From Polynucleobacter meluiroseus (GTDB taxonomy: Bacteria; Pseudomonadota; Gammaproteobacteria; Burkholderiales; Burkholderiaceae): 39,144 bases of DNA. Numbering within the stretch: the first letter of the stretch is position 1; the number at the start of each line of letters is the position of its first letter. Below the pieces are notes generated by a model that ran no database searches, was not told the origin of the DNA, and saw only the letters and a program-made list of their open reading frames with translations. Of this stretch, positions 8,623-17,395 are shown in pieces. Where the stretch lies: the NCBI GenBank assembly GCA_945878885.1, contig CAMCUP010000018.1, positions 1 through 39,144 of the forward strand, given 5' to 3'. Both the position numbers and the translations under genes were made by a program.

Positions 8623-9615
8623 TTACTCTTTCTTCAGGTTTGCCGCCTGAACTACAGGGCGCAAACTGACTAACTCTTTGGCAATAAATGCCGTCGCTTT
8701 TACTCCGGTAATAGTATTAATTGGCTGAATTGAAATGGCAGCCAATTTTTCAATCAAGGCTGGATCGGAAAGCGCTTTCGAGCTTGCATTAATTAATTTA
8801 TTAGTAATTTCAGAGGAAAGCCCATAAGGTGCTGAGACAATATTCCATAACGCCGCTTGAAAATCTTTTAGGCCGGTTACCTCGCTTACGGTAGGCACAT
8901 CAGGTAATAGAGATGAGCGTTTAGCAGTTGCAATAGCAACAATTCTTAACTTACCGGCTCGGTGTTGATTAATCACAGAACCCAATGTATCTACTGTCAT
9001 ATTAATTTGGCTGCCCATTAGCGCTGGTATCGATTGTGCACTACCCCTGAACGGGATATGTTGTATTTGTAAGCCACCTAATTCATATTTCAATCTTTCG
9101 CCAACAATATGTAGGTAGGTTCCCTCGCCTGCTGAACCATATTGCAGTTTGCCCGGATTTATTTTTGCGTACTCTAGCAAGTCCTTAAAATTACCAATAG
9201 TGGTTGGACTTACGGCAAAAACAATGGGAGCGTCTCCGACCACTGCAATTTCAGTAAAATCTTTAATTGAATCATATTGGGGCTTAGGATTGATCAAGCT
9301 ATAAAGCACATGCGTTGAGGCGGTGCCAAATAATAAGGTATACCCATCGGGATTACTGTTTTTTACTTCAAGTGAACCAATTGCGCCACTAGCTCCACTT
9401 TTGTTATCAACCACTACGGCAACCCCAAGCTGGGCTCCAAGCGATTGGGCATATAACCTTGCAAACTGATCAGTTGGGCCGCCAGCCGGGAATGGCACAA
9501 CTAAACGAATTGGTTTGATGGGATAGGTATTTTGTGCTTTTGAGGCGCCGGATAAAAAAACCATACTCAATAAAAATAAACTGAGTATTGAAATAAAAAT
9601 CTTACTTAAGTTCAT
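8623..9615 (-). CDS. Bug/TctC-family periplasmic solute-binding protein
   Basis: A 330-residue exported receptor: signal peptide (residues 1-27, GASKAQ cleavage), then NTYPIKPIRLVVPFPAGGPTD, VVDNKSGASG and GEGTYLHIVGERLK, all typical of the family. It is the second Bug protein in the window and only distantly similar to the first. It is the third gene of an operon with an SDR and a GlcG-like protein (12 bases from the latter). The expected permease is missing, apart from the possible scrap just downstream. The ligand is unknown, presumably a small organic acid. Confidence 0.9.
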   Translation of the reverse strand: MNLSKIFISILSLFLLSMVFLSGASKAQNTYPIKPIRLVVPFPAGGPTDQFARLYAQSLGAQLGVAVVVDNKSGASGAIGSLEVKNSNPDGYTLLFGTASTHVLYSLINPKPQYDSIKDFTEIAVVGDAPIVFAVSPTTIGNFKDLLEYAKINPGKLQYGSAGEGTYLHIVGERLKYELGGLQIQHIPFRGSAQSIPALMGSQINMTVDTLGSVINQHRAGKLRIVAIATAKRSSLLPDVPTVSEVTGLKDFQAALWNIVSAPYGLSSEITNKLINASSKALSDPALIEKLAAISIQPINTITGVKATAFIAKELVSLRPVVQAANLKKE

Positions 9616-9627
9616 ATTGATTCTAAA

Positions 9628-10116
9628 TTAAAGTTGACTGCTGTTCCACTCAGGTGAGGGTGCGGATGGTTCAGAGAGCATTGCAGATAATTTAATCGCT
9701 TCAATCGCGCAATATTCATCTTTGTCCGAGGTATCACCACTAACACCGACAGCCCCTATGGCCACTCTCTGCTGATTTAAGATAAGCACGCCTCCGGGCA
9801 CTGGAATAAATCGCCCATCCGATGCGCCAGCTAAAGTACTTTGAAAAACAGGGCGATCAGCTAAACGATCTCTAAGTTGGCGGGTCGACATGCCCATCCC
9901 AAGCGCTGCCCAAGCTTTACCTACTGCGATATCGAAGCGTAAGATACCGCAGCCATTTTCACGCTTAAATGCCACTAGTTGGCCACCAGAATCAAGTACT
10001 ACAATCGCCTGTGGCAATATTCCGTTATCTGCACGTATTTTAATTGCTGCGTTAATAATGCTATCTGCTATAGACAAGTCAAGACTTGAATAAATTGCAA
10101 TGAGTTTTTCTTCCAT
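9628..10116 (-). CDS. GlcG/HbpS-family (DUF336) protein
   Basis: A 162-residue protein of the GlcG/HbpS family. Hallmarks are AIVVLDSGGQLVAFKRENG around residue 38, FDIAVGKAWAALGMG around residue 62, and PGGVLILNQQRVAIGAVGVSG near residue 107. The HbpS branch binds haem outside the cell; the GlcG branch sits in glycolate and other hydroxy-acid operons. There is no signal peptide here, which favours the GlcG-like intracellular branch. It lies between an SDR and a Bug receptor with 12-22 base gaps, pointing to use of a hydroxy-acid-like substrate (inference). Confidence 0.85.
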   Translation of the reverse strand: MEEKLIAIYSSLDLSIADSIINAAIKIRADNGILPQAIVVLDSGGQLVAFKRENGCGILRFDIAVGKAWAALGMGMSTRQLRDRLADRPVFQSTLAGASDGRFIPVPGGVLILNQQRVAIGAVGVSGDTSDKDEYCAIEAIKLSAMLSEPSAPSPEWNSSQL

Positions 10117-10138
10117 AATTTTTCTTTATAAAGGGTTA

Positions 10139-10870
10139 TTAAGCTGCGTTACTAAGGCCAACGGTAATGCCACCGCAAACATAAAGTACTTGGCCGGTAA
10201 TAAAACCAGCGCGGTCATCTAAAAATAATGCGACAGCGTGCGCAACATCTTCTGGCTGACCCATTCTTTGTACGGGAATATTAGCCATAATTTTTTTTGT
10301 TTTAGGGTGGTCAGGATGATTGCCGGAGGTAAATAATTCAGTGGCTATTGGCCCTGGGCCGATTGCATTCACTGTAATACCGAAGGATGCCATTTCAAGC
10401 GCCCAAGTACGTGTCATGCCAAGTAAGCCAGCCTTGCTAGCAGCATAAGCCGTGCGCTCTTCTTTGCCAAGTGCAGCTCTACTAGCAATATTAATGATGC
10501 GCCCAAATTGAGCAGCACGCATCGCAGGCATAAGACTTTGCGCTAATAGCATTGGCGCCCTTAGGTTTAAGTCCATTACGGCATTAAAATCATTAAGAGT
10601 AACATCCTTAAGAGCACTCGGACGAATTATTCCAGCGTTATTTACTAGACGCAATATACTGGTAGTCTTAAGTAGCTCTGCGATTAACTCCTGAGTTGCT
10701 TTGGCATCAGTTAAATCAACTTGATGAAATATTTCTCCAGCAAGCAATTCTTTTGGGGGCACTTGATCTAAATTAATCACGCGATAGCTCTCCGCAATTA
10801 CTCTGCGTGTTATAGCCCTACCTATGCCGCCACTACCTCCCGAGATGAGAATATTTTTTGTCATGCTCAT
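10139..10870 (-). CDS. Short-chain dehydrogenase/reductase (FabG-like)
   Basis: A 243-residue classical SDR. The cofactor loop GGSGGIGRAI starts at residue 11, NNAG at residue 77, the catalytic Ser is at about 130 (INIAS), and Tyr142 and Lys146 form YAASK. GPIATELF follows the nucleotide-binding end of the fold. It oxidises or reduces an alcohol/ketone pair with NAD(P); which one cannot be told. It is the first gene of the SDR, GlcG-like, Bug operon, so it probably handles the acid that the receptor captures. Two in-frame ATGs (MSM) offer alternative starts two codons apart. Confidence 0.88.
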   Translation of the reverse strand: MSMTKNILISGGSGGIGRAITRRVIAESYRVINLDQVPPKELLAGEIFHQVDLTDAKATQELIAELLKTTSILRLVNNAGIIRPSALKDVTLNDFNAVMDLNLRAPMLLAQSLMPAMRAAQFGRIINIASRAALGKEERTAYAASKAGLLGMTRTWALEMASFGITVNAIGPGPIATELFTSGNHPDHPKTKKIMANIPVQRMGQPEDVAHAVALFLDDRAGFITGQVLYVCGGITVGLSNAA

Positions 10871-11130
10871 TTCATATTGAATAAGTTATTTGTAAGAACA
10901 ATTTACCACCAGTAAAATCATATCTCAGAATGCGTTAATTAGATATTCCGTAGATACCACTAGAAGAGGTCGCGTCTAAACTATTCCTCATTTTCAAAAA
11001 ATATCGCCCAAATTGACCCAGATTTACCAGCTGCAACCTAAAATCAATATACTTTAGTAGTTAGAGCCGTGATCCCCATCAAAACTAGTGGTATGCATTT
11101 CATTAAACAGTAATTATCGAAGGAATATAA
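10871..11130. other. Non-coding gap between divergent operons
   Basis: About 260 bases between the start of the SDR operon (leftward) and the NIPSNAP operon (rightward). It should contain both promoters. I see no gene, no RNA gene and no convincing inverted repeat in it. The last 15 bases hold a good ribosome site (GAAGGAAT) for the NIPSNAP gene. Confidence 0.5.
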
Positions 11131-11472
11131 ATGATCGTTGAAGAGCGAATCTATACACTGCATCACGGCAAAGTTGCCGAGTATCTTAAACTTTATGAAG
11201 ACGAAGGTCGTGCAATTCAGCTAAAAATTCTAGGGTGTAATGTTGGCTATTACACTGTAGATACTGGCCCACAAAACACAGTGATTCACTTGTGGGCATA
11301 TATAGATGCCGCTGATCGGGAAAAAAGACGTAGTTTTTTAGCTGCCGACTCCCATTGGCAAGCTTATCTGCCTAAAATTAGACCACTGATGCTGGTTCAA
11401 GAAACGAGAATCTTAAAGCCCGCGCCTTTTTTTGCTAATTGGCTTCAACAACAATTAGAAAATGTAAAATGA
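11131..11472 (+). CDS. NIPSNAP-family protein
   Basis: A 113-residue protein with the NIPSNAP pattern: VEERIYTLHHGKVAEYLKLYEDEG at the start, a VIHLWAYIDAADREKRR helix in the middle, and WQAYLPKIRPLMLVQETRIL at the end. It forms a dimeric alpha/beta barrel in other members; the biochemical role is not established. A good ribosome site precedes the ATG. Its TGA overlaps the ATG of the next gene (ATGA), so the two proteins are translationally coupled. In many proteobacteria NIPSNAP proteins sit in catabolic operons with dehydrogenases, as here across the divergent gap. Confidence 0.88.
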   Translation: MIVEERIYTLHHGKVAEYLKLYEDEGRAIQLKILGCNVGYYTVDTGPQNTVIHLWAYIDAADREKRRSFLAADSHWQAYLPKIRPLMLVQETRILKPAPFFANWLQQQLENVK

Positions 11473-12131
11473 ATTACGAATTACGACTTTATCTTGACCA
11501 GCTAACTGCAAAATCAGCCCCGATTGAACTTAAAAAAACTTATGCTCGGGCTATATATATAGTTGAGGGCAGTCTAGCCATTAAAAATGGTGTCTCTACG
11601 CGGCTCACACTCTCAAAAAACAGCGCCATATCTATTCCAGAATCGTTTATCTTTAGCGGTGGAAGCGTTGATGCAACCATATTACGCTGGGAACTTGTTA
11701 AAGAATCTGAGGGTGCAAATAAAATTCTATCAGCGCGGAGCACTATGCTCTTGGCGGGCAAGCTATCTTTAGGTGATTTAAGTAATTATCTCATTCGCTG
11801 CGATAAGGTTGAATTTCCTCCTGAAGGAGAAGCCCTAACCCATAAACACCAAGGTGGGGGTATACGCTGCTTACTATTTGGCTCAATCAATATTCACACC
11901 CTAGGAAATATTCATTCACATTTCCCATTAGAGGCTTGGTTTGAGGCTGGTCCTGACCCAGTTTATGCGGCAGCTGATAAGGTATTAGCATCGGCGTTTG
12001 CAAGGGTAATGATTTTGCCAAAGATGCTTATTGGTGGAAAATCATCGATTGAATATGTCAATGCAGAAGATCTTAATAAACCTAAAACTCAGCGTTATCA
12101 AATTTTTATTGATGAGTTAATACAAAAATAA
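11469..12131 (+). CDS. Two-domain cupin-like protein
   Basis: A 220-residue cytoplasmic protein starting at the ATG that overlaps the NIPSNAP stop; a longer frame back to 11439 only overlaps that gene. Two weak cupin halves are visible: ARAIYIVEGSLAIKNG near residue 30 (sensor-like, no His pair), and a second with THKHQGGGIRCLLFGSINIHT near residue 121, which keeps a His-x-His metal site. A phrase like HSHFPLEAWFEAGPDPVYAAA follows, typical of cupins that sense or bind a small ligand. The exact function is unknown. It is coupled to NIPSNAP and followed 19 bases later by a tiny lipoprotein. Confidence 0.75.
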   Translation: MNYELRLYLDQLTAKSAPIELKKTYARAIYIVEGSLAIKNGVSTRLTLSKNSAISIPESFIFSGGSVDATILRWELVKESEGANKILSARSTMLLAGKLSLGDLSNYLIRCDKVEFPPEGEALTHKHQGGGIRCLLFGSINIHTLGNIHSHFPLEAWFEAGPDPVYAAADKVLASAFARVMILPKMLIGGKSSIEYVNAEDLNKPKTQRYQIFIDELIQK

Positions 12132-12150
12132 ACTATGAAAGGAAAATAAT

Positions 12151-12291
12151 ATGCGGCAAATAATCTTTGCCCTCTTCTTTACCCATCTGCTAACGGGGTG
12201 TGCAAGCAATTTTAGTAATGCTGGTGGTATGGATGATGATTTCAGAAATCAAATTCCAAATGCCGGCAGTAACTCTCTTAGCTCATATTAA
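12151..12291 (+). CDS. Very small lipoprotein (46 aa)
   Basis: A 46-residue frame with an AAAGGA ribosome site 9 bases before its ATG. It starts MRQIIFALFFTHLLTGCAS, a complete lipoprotein signal with lipobox LTGC, so only about 30 residues remain after lipidation. The mature part is Asn/Ser/Asp-rich (GGMDDDFRNQIPNAG). It follows the cupin gene by 19 bases and probably belongs to that operon. I know no family for it. The acidic DDD after the lipid anchor gives no clear sorting signal. Confidence 0.6.
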   Translation: MRQIIFALFFTHLLTGCASNFSNAGGMDDDFRNQIPNAGSNSLSSY

Positions 12292-12300
12292 AAAAATTGT

Positions 12301-13371
12301 CTAAAACAAGGCTTGCTTAGCGAAGTAAGCCTGCCAGCTTGGTTGTTGAGGCCCCCCTTTAACCTTGCTCTCTTTGGCAGCATTTAACGCTAGCTGTAGA
12401 GCAATTCTTGCCTTTGGAGCAGATAAACTACCTGCAGCCATACAGCCTACAGGATCATTTTCAGGAATATTGGGGCGTACGCTACCTGCACCTGTTCTGG
12501 TAGCCCGAACTATAGCAACCCCAGCAGCAATTGCTTTGTCGATCGACTCTTGCCAGGCACTATTAAATCCACCTTGGCCAGTTCCAGCGATGACTAAGCC
12601 ACTTACTCCTGCACCCAAGCACTGCATAACTATCTCCCCACGAGCGCCTGCATGACTTGTAAGAATCTCAACCCAAGGCCAATGTAACGCTTCTGGAATT
12701 GGTAAGTCATCGCCTAAAGCCGCTTGTTTAGCCTTCACATCTGATAACCATGAAGGATTAATTAAACCAATTGCACTAGAGGGTGAATCTTGTAAGGGTG
12801 CATTTAATGTACTACTATGGCGCTTTGCCAAATCCCGGGCCATGCAGACTTTATCTGCAAAAACGGCAAATATCCCTCCTGGACAATTATCTACAGATGT
12901 AGAGGCCCAATGAATCGCAGCTATCAAATTAGCCGGCCCATCAGCGCTTGGCGCATTTGATGGCAACATTGCCCCGGTAAGAACTACGCGTTTACCAAGT
13001 TTTTCTGCAGCCCTGCCACAAGTCGTTTGCAAAAATAAACCTGTCTCTTCGATGGTATCAGTGCCATGCGTAATAACTATACCAATTAAAGTTGAACTTT
13101 TAAGGTAATGATTTACTAATTTGCCAAGCTCAGTTAATACTGCCTCACTAAGATTACTGCTATTGATGTTTGCAACCTGCTTAGAAATTATTTTTAGGTC
13201 TTGAGGCAAAACTTTCGTAACCTGAGAGAGTAGATCTTCAACCCCAACTTGACCGGCCTGATAGAGCAAGGGGTTGGCTTCGGGGCTCGGCGCCAATCCA
13301 GCAATAGTTCCACCCATGCCTAAAACTAAGATATGGGGAAATTGCTCAACATTAAAAGGGCTTGAGTTCAT
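12301..13371 (-). CDS. Asparaginase family protein
   Basis: A 356-residue asparaginase/glutaminase-fold enzyme. The first nucleophile segment is LGMGGTIAG with Thr22, the second is THGTDTIEET with Thr104-Asp105, and LTGAMLPSNAPSADGPANL follows near residue 130. These match bacterial L-asparaginases that release ammonia from asparagine. No signal peptide is visible, so it should be cytoplasmic (type I-like location). The stop lies 9 bases beyond the convergent mini-lipoprotein stop. It stands alone, with a terminator of the next upstream gene ahead of it. Confidence 0.92.
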   Translation of the reverse strand: MNSSPFNVEQFPHILVLGMGGTIAGLAPSPEANPLLYQAGQVGVEDLLSQVTKVLPQDLKIISKQVANINSSNLSEAVLTELGKLVNHYLKSSTLIGIVITHGTDTIEETGLFLQTTCGRAAEKLGKRVVLTGAMLPSNAPSADGPANLIAAIHWASTSVDNCPGGIFAVFADKVCMARDLAKRHSSTLNAPLQDSPSSAIGLINPSWLSDVKAKQAALGDDLPIPEALHWPWVEILTSHAGARGEIVMQCLGAGVSGLVIAGTGQGGFNSAWQESIDKAIAAGVAIVRATRTGAGSVRPNIPENDPVGCMAAGSLSAPKARIALQLALNAAKESKVKGGPQQPSWQAYFAKQALF

Positions 13372-13401
13372 ATGTCCTTATATAAAGGAACTCTTGCATA
13401 T

Positions 13402-13444
13402 AAAAAACCCCTTTAGTTAAATTCAATGTCCAACTAAGGGGGTT
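13402..13444 (-). terminator. Rho-independent terminator after the secreted-repeat lipoprotein
   Basis: Two 13-base arms (13406-13418 and 13432-13444) pair with one mismatch around a 13-base loop. Read on the minus strand, the hairpin is followed by a run of T (complement of 13402-13405). It ends transcription of the OmpA-like/secreted-repeat operon before the asparaginase gene. Confidence 0.75.
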
Positions 13445-13484
13445 GGTATAGGCAGATCTTTATTGTAATTTATTGCTAGAAACC

Positions 13485-13883
13485 TTAAGGGGTTACAACA
13501 TGCCAGATATTGTTTACTCCATCACCTGTTTTATCTCCAAGATTTTTATCTTTGGCAAAAAAGTATAGAGGCTTCCCTTTATAGGCCAGCTGTTTTTGTC
13601 CATTATTGCGATTAATCACAGAAAAATCTCCAGAAACTTTAATGCCCGGCTCAACATATACAGGTGGCCAGTTATCGGCACAAGTAGCTATGCATTCAGA
13701 TTTGCCTGAATTTGCCTGATCTTTATCAAAGGTATAGATAGTTTTGCCATAACTACTGGTTAAGATTCCATTATTAATTTTAATGAAATCTGCAGATGGT
13801 GTTTTTACATCTGGCATTCCTGAGCAAGCCACTAAAAGAAAACAAGCAGCTACAGCAGCCAATATTTTAAATTGAAAATTCAT
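13485..13883 (-). CDS. Secreted-repeat lipoprotein (PF03640 type)
   Basis: A 132-residue lipoprotein from the ATG at 13881-13883, which has an AAAGGA ribosome site. A longer frame exists but adds 15 residues ahead of the signal peptide. The lipobox is LVACSG near residue 20. The mature protein has the family pattern: GKTIYTFDKDQ, then SECIATCADNWPPVYV, then YKGKPLYFFAKDK and a C-terminal WHVVTP. The two cysteines of the ECIATC segment are conserved in the family. The role is unknown; members are often stress-linked envelope proteins. It follows the OmpA-like gene by 28 bases. Confidence 0.88.
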   Translation of the reverse strand: MNFQFKILAAVAACFLLVACSGMPDVKTPSADFIKINNGILTSSYGKTIYTFDKDQANSGKSECIATCADNWPPVYVEPGIKVSGDFSVINRNNGQKQLAYKGKPLYFFAKDKNLGDKTGDGVNNIWHVVTP

Positions 13884-13911
13884 TTTTAATCCTTTAGTGA
13901 AAAACTGGGGC

Positions 13912-14451
13912 TTAGGTGCCTGGGCCAATTAAAGTAACCTCGATACGGCGATTTTGAGCTCTGCCATCAGCAGTGTCATTCGATGCAACGGGGTCGGATT
14001 CACCCATACCCTGTGCAGAAATTAAGCTAGGACTCACGCCTTTTTTGATGAGGAAATCAACCACATTATCAGCACGTCTTGAAGAAAGATCGAGATTAGT
14101 TGCTATACCCTCCTTTTTAAGGCCGGCTCCAATTGGCACATTATCGCTATAGCCCCTCACAACAACTTTAGTGTTTTTAAAGCCAGACAAAGTTGGCGCC
14201 ATTTTAGCGAGCACTGCGTCAGCTTTGCTATTTAACCGGAATCCACCCTCAGGGAAAAGAATTTTATCCTTAATGGTAACTCGCAATTCTCCTTGTAATT
14301 TGCGAATTTCAACTTCATCGCCCTGATATGCTTGCTGCAATTGAGAATATGCCCCATCAAGTTGGTTGTAGCTTTGTTGAGTTACGCAGCCAGCCGCCAA
14401 TCCAAGGGCAGCTATACAGATTAAAAGCAAATACTTTTGCAGTAAATTCAT
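13912..14451 (-). CDS. OmpA-like peptidoglycan-binding lipoprotein
   Basis: A 179-residue protein from the ATG at 14449-14451. The lipobox is LAAGC near residue 20. A short coiled-coil-like stretch (QLDGAYSQLQQAYQGDEVEIRKLQGEL) leads into an OmpA C-terminal domain. Its RGYSDNVPIG, DLSSRRADNVVDFL and GRAQNRRIEV motifs bind diaminopimelate in peptidoglycan. It should tether the outer membrane to the wall. The longer frame to 14538 overlaps nothing but lacks a signal peptide at its start, so the shorter form is preferred. First gene of a two-gene operon ending at the terminator at 13.4 kb. Confidence 0.9.
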   Translation of the reverse strand: MNLLQKYLLLICIAALGLAAGCVTQQSYNQLDGAYSQLQQAYQGDEVEIRKLQGELRVTIKDKILFPEGGFRLNSKADAVLAKMAPTLSGFKNTKVVVRGYSDNVPIGAGLKKEGIATNLDLSSRRADNVVDFLIKKGVSPSLISAQGMGESDPVASNDTADGRAQNRRIEVTLIGPGT

Positions 14452-14572
14452 ACCATTCTTTCTTTGTTGATGACTTAAATTAAAATTTAATTGGCTCTTT
14501 ATAAATTTTCTTGTGAGTATAGCAAATACATTTGTCAAATTAATGCATCATACCTATAATCTTCAAGTCTAG

Positions 14573-15148
14573 CTATTTACATTTTGCAATATCGACAGTT
14601 TTATGTTGAGTTGCATGTTTAGCCATAACTTCAATACGACTTCGAATATTATTTTTTATAAAATAAGAAATTACAAAAGATGGTACTAGTGAATCAAACT
14701 CAACTAAACTATCGTACTTGAAGGCTGTCTTATCTTTCTCTGATACCAATCTCCACGTGCCTTTATAGAATTTAGCATCTCCGCTAATTTGCTCGAAGCT
14801 AATTAATTGATATGGTGTTTCGGTGTATTCAATCATCGATTTAAGCTCAACATGAAAAAATAGAATCTCCTCCTCTATCACTCTATTTATCCGAACTTTA
14901 TTTCCTATTCGTGAAATTATTTTAGCCTCAATTATTCCTGGAATATTTTTTGAGGCCTCATAGTCAGTAAGGAAGGTATAAGCGCTACAAATATTTATTG
15001 GTACAGTGTAACTAGCACTGATTTGCAAGCGCCCGCCTAAATGGTTAACTGTAACTTGCACATCATATGAATTGGCATTTTCTTGGGCATGACTCGACGT
15101 AAAAAAAATAGTCGCTGCGAAGAAGATTAATAAATTCAAGCCAAACAA
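14573..15148 (-). CDS. Exported SRPBCC (START-like) protein
   Basis: A 191-residue protein beginning with a TTG codon 7 bases after the DUF427 stop; a GAGGTAAA sequence lies upstream of it. Residues 1-22 form a signal peptide ending SSHAQ. The rest has the pattern of polyketide-cyclase/START-like proteins: SASYTVPINICSAYTFLTDYEASKNIPGI, then KVRINRVIEEEILFF, TPYQLISFEQISGDAKFYKGTWRL, and a C-terminal amphipathic helix. These proteins bind hydrophobic ligands in a deep pocket; here that would be in the periplasm. The ligand is unknown. Probably co-transcribed with DUF427. Confidence 0.75.
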   Translation of the reverse strand: MFGLNLLIFFAATIFFTSSHAQENANSYDVQVTVNHLGGRLQISASYTVPINICSAYTFLTDYEASKNIPGIIEAKIISRIGNKVRINRVIEEEILFFHVELKSMIEYTETPYQLISFEQISGDAKFYKGTWRLVSEKDKTAFKYDSLVEFDSLVPSFVISYFIKNNIRSRIEVMAKHATQHKTVDIAKCK

Positions 15149-15155
15149 CTTTAAG

Positions 15156-15440
15156 TTAAGTATCTTTTACCTCAACACCCTTCCAAAAAGCAATATATCC
15201 AGCGATATTATTAGCCGCCGACTTTGGTTCGGCATAGTACCAAGCAGCATCTTTGTTTATTTGGCCATCTACCTTAATATCGTAATAACTAGCGGTGCCC
15301 TTCCAAGAGCAGACCGTTTTTTTATCAGATGCCTTAAAAAATTGCATATTTAATGTAGGAGCTGGAAAGTAATGGTTGCCTTCAACCACAATCGTCTGCT
15401 TTGAGTCTGCCAAGACCATATTATTCCAAATTGCTTTCAT
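15156..15440 (-). CDS. DUF427 domain protein
   Basis: A 94-residue protein matching DUF427: KAIWNNMVLADSKQTIVVEGNHYFP at the start, then VCSWKGTASYYDI and AAWYYAEPKSAANNIAGYIAFWKGVEV. The whole domain is present at its usual length. The function is not known; the CSWKGTASYY and WYYPEPK motifs are the family core. It lies upstream of the exported SRPBCC protein with a 7-base gap, suggesting one transcript. Confidence 0.92.
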   Translation of the reverse strand: MKAIWNNMVLADSKQTIVVEGNHYFPAPTLNMQFFKASDKKTVCSWKGTASYYDIKVDGQINKDAAWYYAEPKSAANNIAGYIAFWKGVEVKDT

Positions 15441-15647
15441 CGACCACTCCTCTTTTTTTTAGAATAAATCAAATTACTATTTCTTGTTGAGCGTTATCGA
15501 TTGATGCCTCCTTAAACCTACTTAAAAATTGCCTGATTTCTATCTGCTGTGGAGCAAATAGCAGGCTTAAACGTAAACCTCAGACTGCTGAATCTTTTTA
15601 ATTCTGCTGCATTTTAATGGCTAACTCAAGCATAATTATCTTGTCAA

Positions 15648-16034
15648 TTAATTGGCTTTAAAGGCAACCGCTGCGCCTGGTGCAAGGATAATATAGGCAC
15701 GTTTCCATGGTGCAGTGCCGATTAATTTCCAAGAATGCCCAGTGCCGGCTGAATCTTCGGCCAATAAAATATCACCTGGATTAATAGTGAAGTGCTCATT
15801 GCTGCGAGTAACAAAATCAAGGGTGCCTGTTAATGTAATTACAATCTGTCTTACAGGGTCATTATGCCAATCAAATTTACCCCCCTCGCTTGTTTCTTGA
15901 AATGAAATCGTCTGAGCTGTAAATGCTGATGAAAGTACATCACCGCGATTATTTTTTAAATTTAAATCAATGACGCCCTCTTCAAAATAAGAGTTATTGT
16001 CTTCACCTGTCCATAAACGGATACATCGAATCAC
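15648..16034 (-). CDS. Single-domain cupin protein
   Basis: A 128-residue cytoplasmic cupin starting at GTG, with a strong ribosome site (GAGGAG) before it. Motif 1 is FDWHNDPVRQIVITLTGTLDFV near residue 54, which keeps one His and replaces the usual second His by Asp. Motif 2 is PGDILLAEDSAGTGHSWKLIG. The ending PWKRAYIILAP is usual. The ligand is unknown. It lies alone between a 200-base gap and the next gene. Confidence 0.8.
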   Translation of the reverse strand: MIRCIRLWTGEDNNSYFEEGVIDLNLKNNRGDVLSSAFTAQTISFQETSEGGKFDWHNDPVRQIVITLTGTLDFVTRSNEHFTINPGDILLAEDSAGTGHSWKLIGTAPWKRAYIILAPGAAVAFKAN

Positions 16035-16139
16035 GTTAACTCCTCAAAAAAAGAATTTTCAAACGATACCTTCATCTATACTTCAGCAACAAAGAAGCCG
16101 AAAAATAAAGTCCCAGTATTGCTGCAATTAGTACAGGGA

Positions 16140-17231
16140 TTATTTAATTAAACTCGTAGGAATATTTGCAACATAGCCATTCAATGCAATCGGGCCTGGT
16201 AAATAAGTTCCTAAAAGATTGTTTTGGTAAACAGTATTGGCATATTGGGTTGTAGCTCCAGGAAAGACTGCTTGCACCCATGTTGGCGTAGTTGTAAATC
16301 CAGCGGTCTTTAAGGGCCCTATGATGGTTCTAGTCATGTTGACCAAAGCACAGGAAACAGGGCCCCCTGAGGTTACTTGACCAAAACCAGCCAAATAATA
16401 TCCACCGTTGCCATTAGTCGTAATACCTTCAAAATGGGTTAAGGCAGAAGCTTGGTTATTGTAGGTATAAGAGGTCGTATTCGTGATATCCCCTGAGCTT
16501 GAATCGTAATCGAGGATATAGGCCTGCTCTTTGGTAGATATATCGGTATAGCCACCCACAATGGTGTAACTGGTACCGCCATTGTGCCAAACCCCATAAG
16601 CCGTCACAGCATTGTTGGCATCAGTCACCACTTTAAGATCTGTAAATTGGCCGGTACTAATTTGGTAAATAAAAGCCCGCAATTTACCCAGTGGCGTTTC
16701 ATAACCGCCAACCACCAAATCATTCATAACGCTATGTGGAATGGTTTGACGCGCGCCCGGGTAACTCAGCGTCACAAATCCAGAAGTAGGATTGTTCGTA
16801 ACTGGTCCAGTATAAATATAGCCCTGTTGATTAGCATTTTGAGCAGTGGTATAGCTACCAACTAAGTTCACTGCACCATTTGCAAGATTGGCAGCGCTAT
16901 AAGAATTAGTGCTGGTAATAGTAGCTCCAGCAGAAGATGGGACGGGCATCGTATAGTATGTGCCGCCTCCAGTAAGCGGGCCTTTATAGAGCTGAGCTAT
17001 ATATGCTCCTCCTACTATGGTTGCTCCGGTGATGTAAACATCAGTTGAATTATCAACGCCACGAATACCGGTCAGGCTCATATAATTTGCTGAAGTGGCT
17101 ATAGGGTTATTCAGGGTTGTATAAGTAATAGTTGTTGAAGAGCTGCTAGTGCTGTCGCCACCACAGGCTACCAATACACTAGCAATCACAATGCCAATTA
17201 AAAAATATATGCGTTGAATTACTGATTTCAC
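16140..17231 (-). CDS. Large lipoprotein of unknown function
   Basis: About 363 residues from a GTG at 17229-17231, which has GGAG 6 bases upstream and yields a clean lipoprotein signal (KSVIQRIYFLIGIVIASVLVAC). Two longer starts (17243, 17261) lack a ribosome site. After the lipobox comes a Ser/Thr-rich linker and then repeated short beta segments of the form GAYIAQLYKG, ANLANGAVNLVGSYT, GNGGYYLAGFGQV. This suggests a beta-propeller or similar repeat fold exposed on the cell surface (inference). The composition (Thr, Tyr, Gly, Asn) is unlike its neighbours. I do not recognise a named family. Confidence 0.75.
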   Translation of the reverse strand: MKSVIQRIYFLIGIVIASVLVACGGDSTSSSSTTITYTTLNNPIATSANYMSLTGIRGVDNSTDVYITGATIVGGAYIAQLYKGPLTGGGTYYTMPVPSSAGATITSTNSYSAANLANGAVNLVGSYTTAQNANQQGYIYTGPVTNNPTSGFVTLSYPGARQTIPHSVMNDLVVGGYETPLGKLRAFIYQISTGQFTDLKVVTDANNAVTAYGVWHNGGTSYTIVGGYTDISTKEQAYILDYDSSSGDITNTTSYTYNNQASALTHFEGITTNGNGGYYLAGFGQVTSGGPVSCALVNMTRTIIGPLKTAGFTTTPTWVQAVFPGATTQYANTVYQNNLLGTYLPGPIALNGYVANIPTSLIK

Positions 17232-17395
17232 AGAAAACTCCATTTCGTATGTTAGCGACATGCTATTTATAAGTAATTTTCATCATAGTTCATTTGTGAG
17301 GCATCAGCAAATATTTTAGAAGTAGGCTTACGCGTGGATGGAAATCCAGGATAAAAGGTGTAAAGTTACCGTTTAAATTAAAATGCTTAGCTCAA

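Noticed and set aside
16071..16139. Hydrophobic stretch on the minus strand (IPVLIAAILGLYFSASLLL)
   Set aside because: It looks like a membrane helix but has no start codon and lies just after the lipoprotein stop; too short to call.
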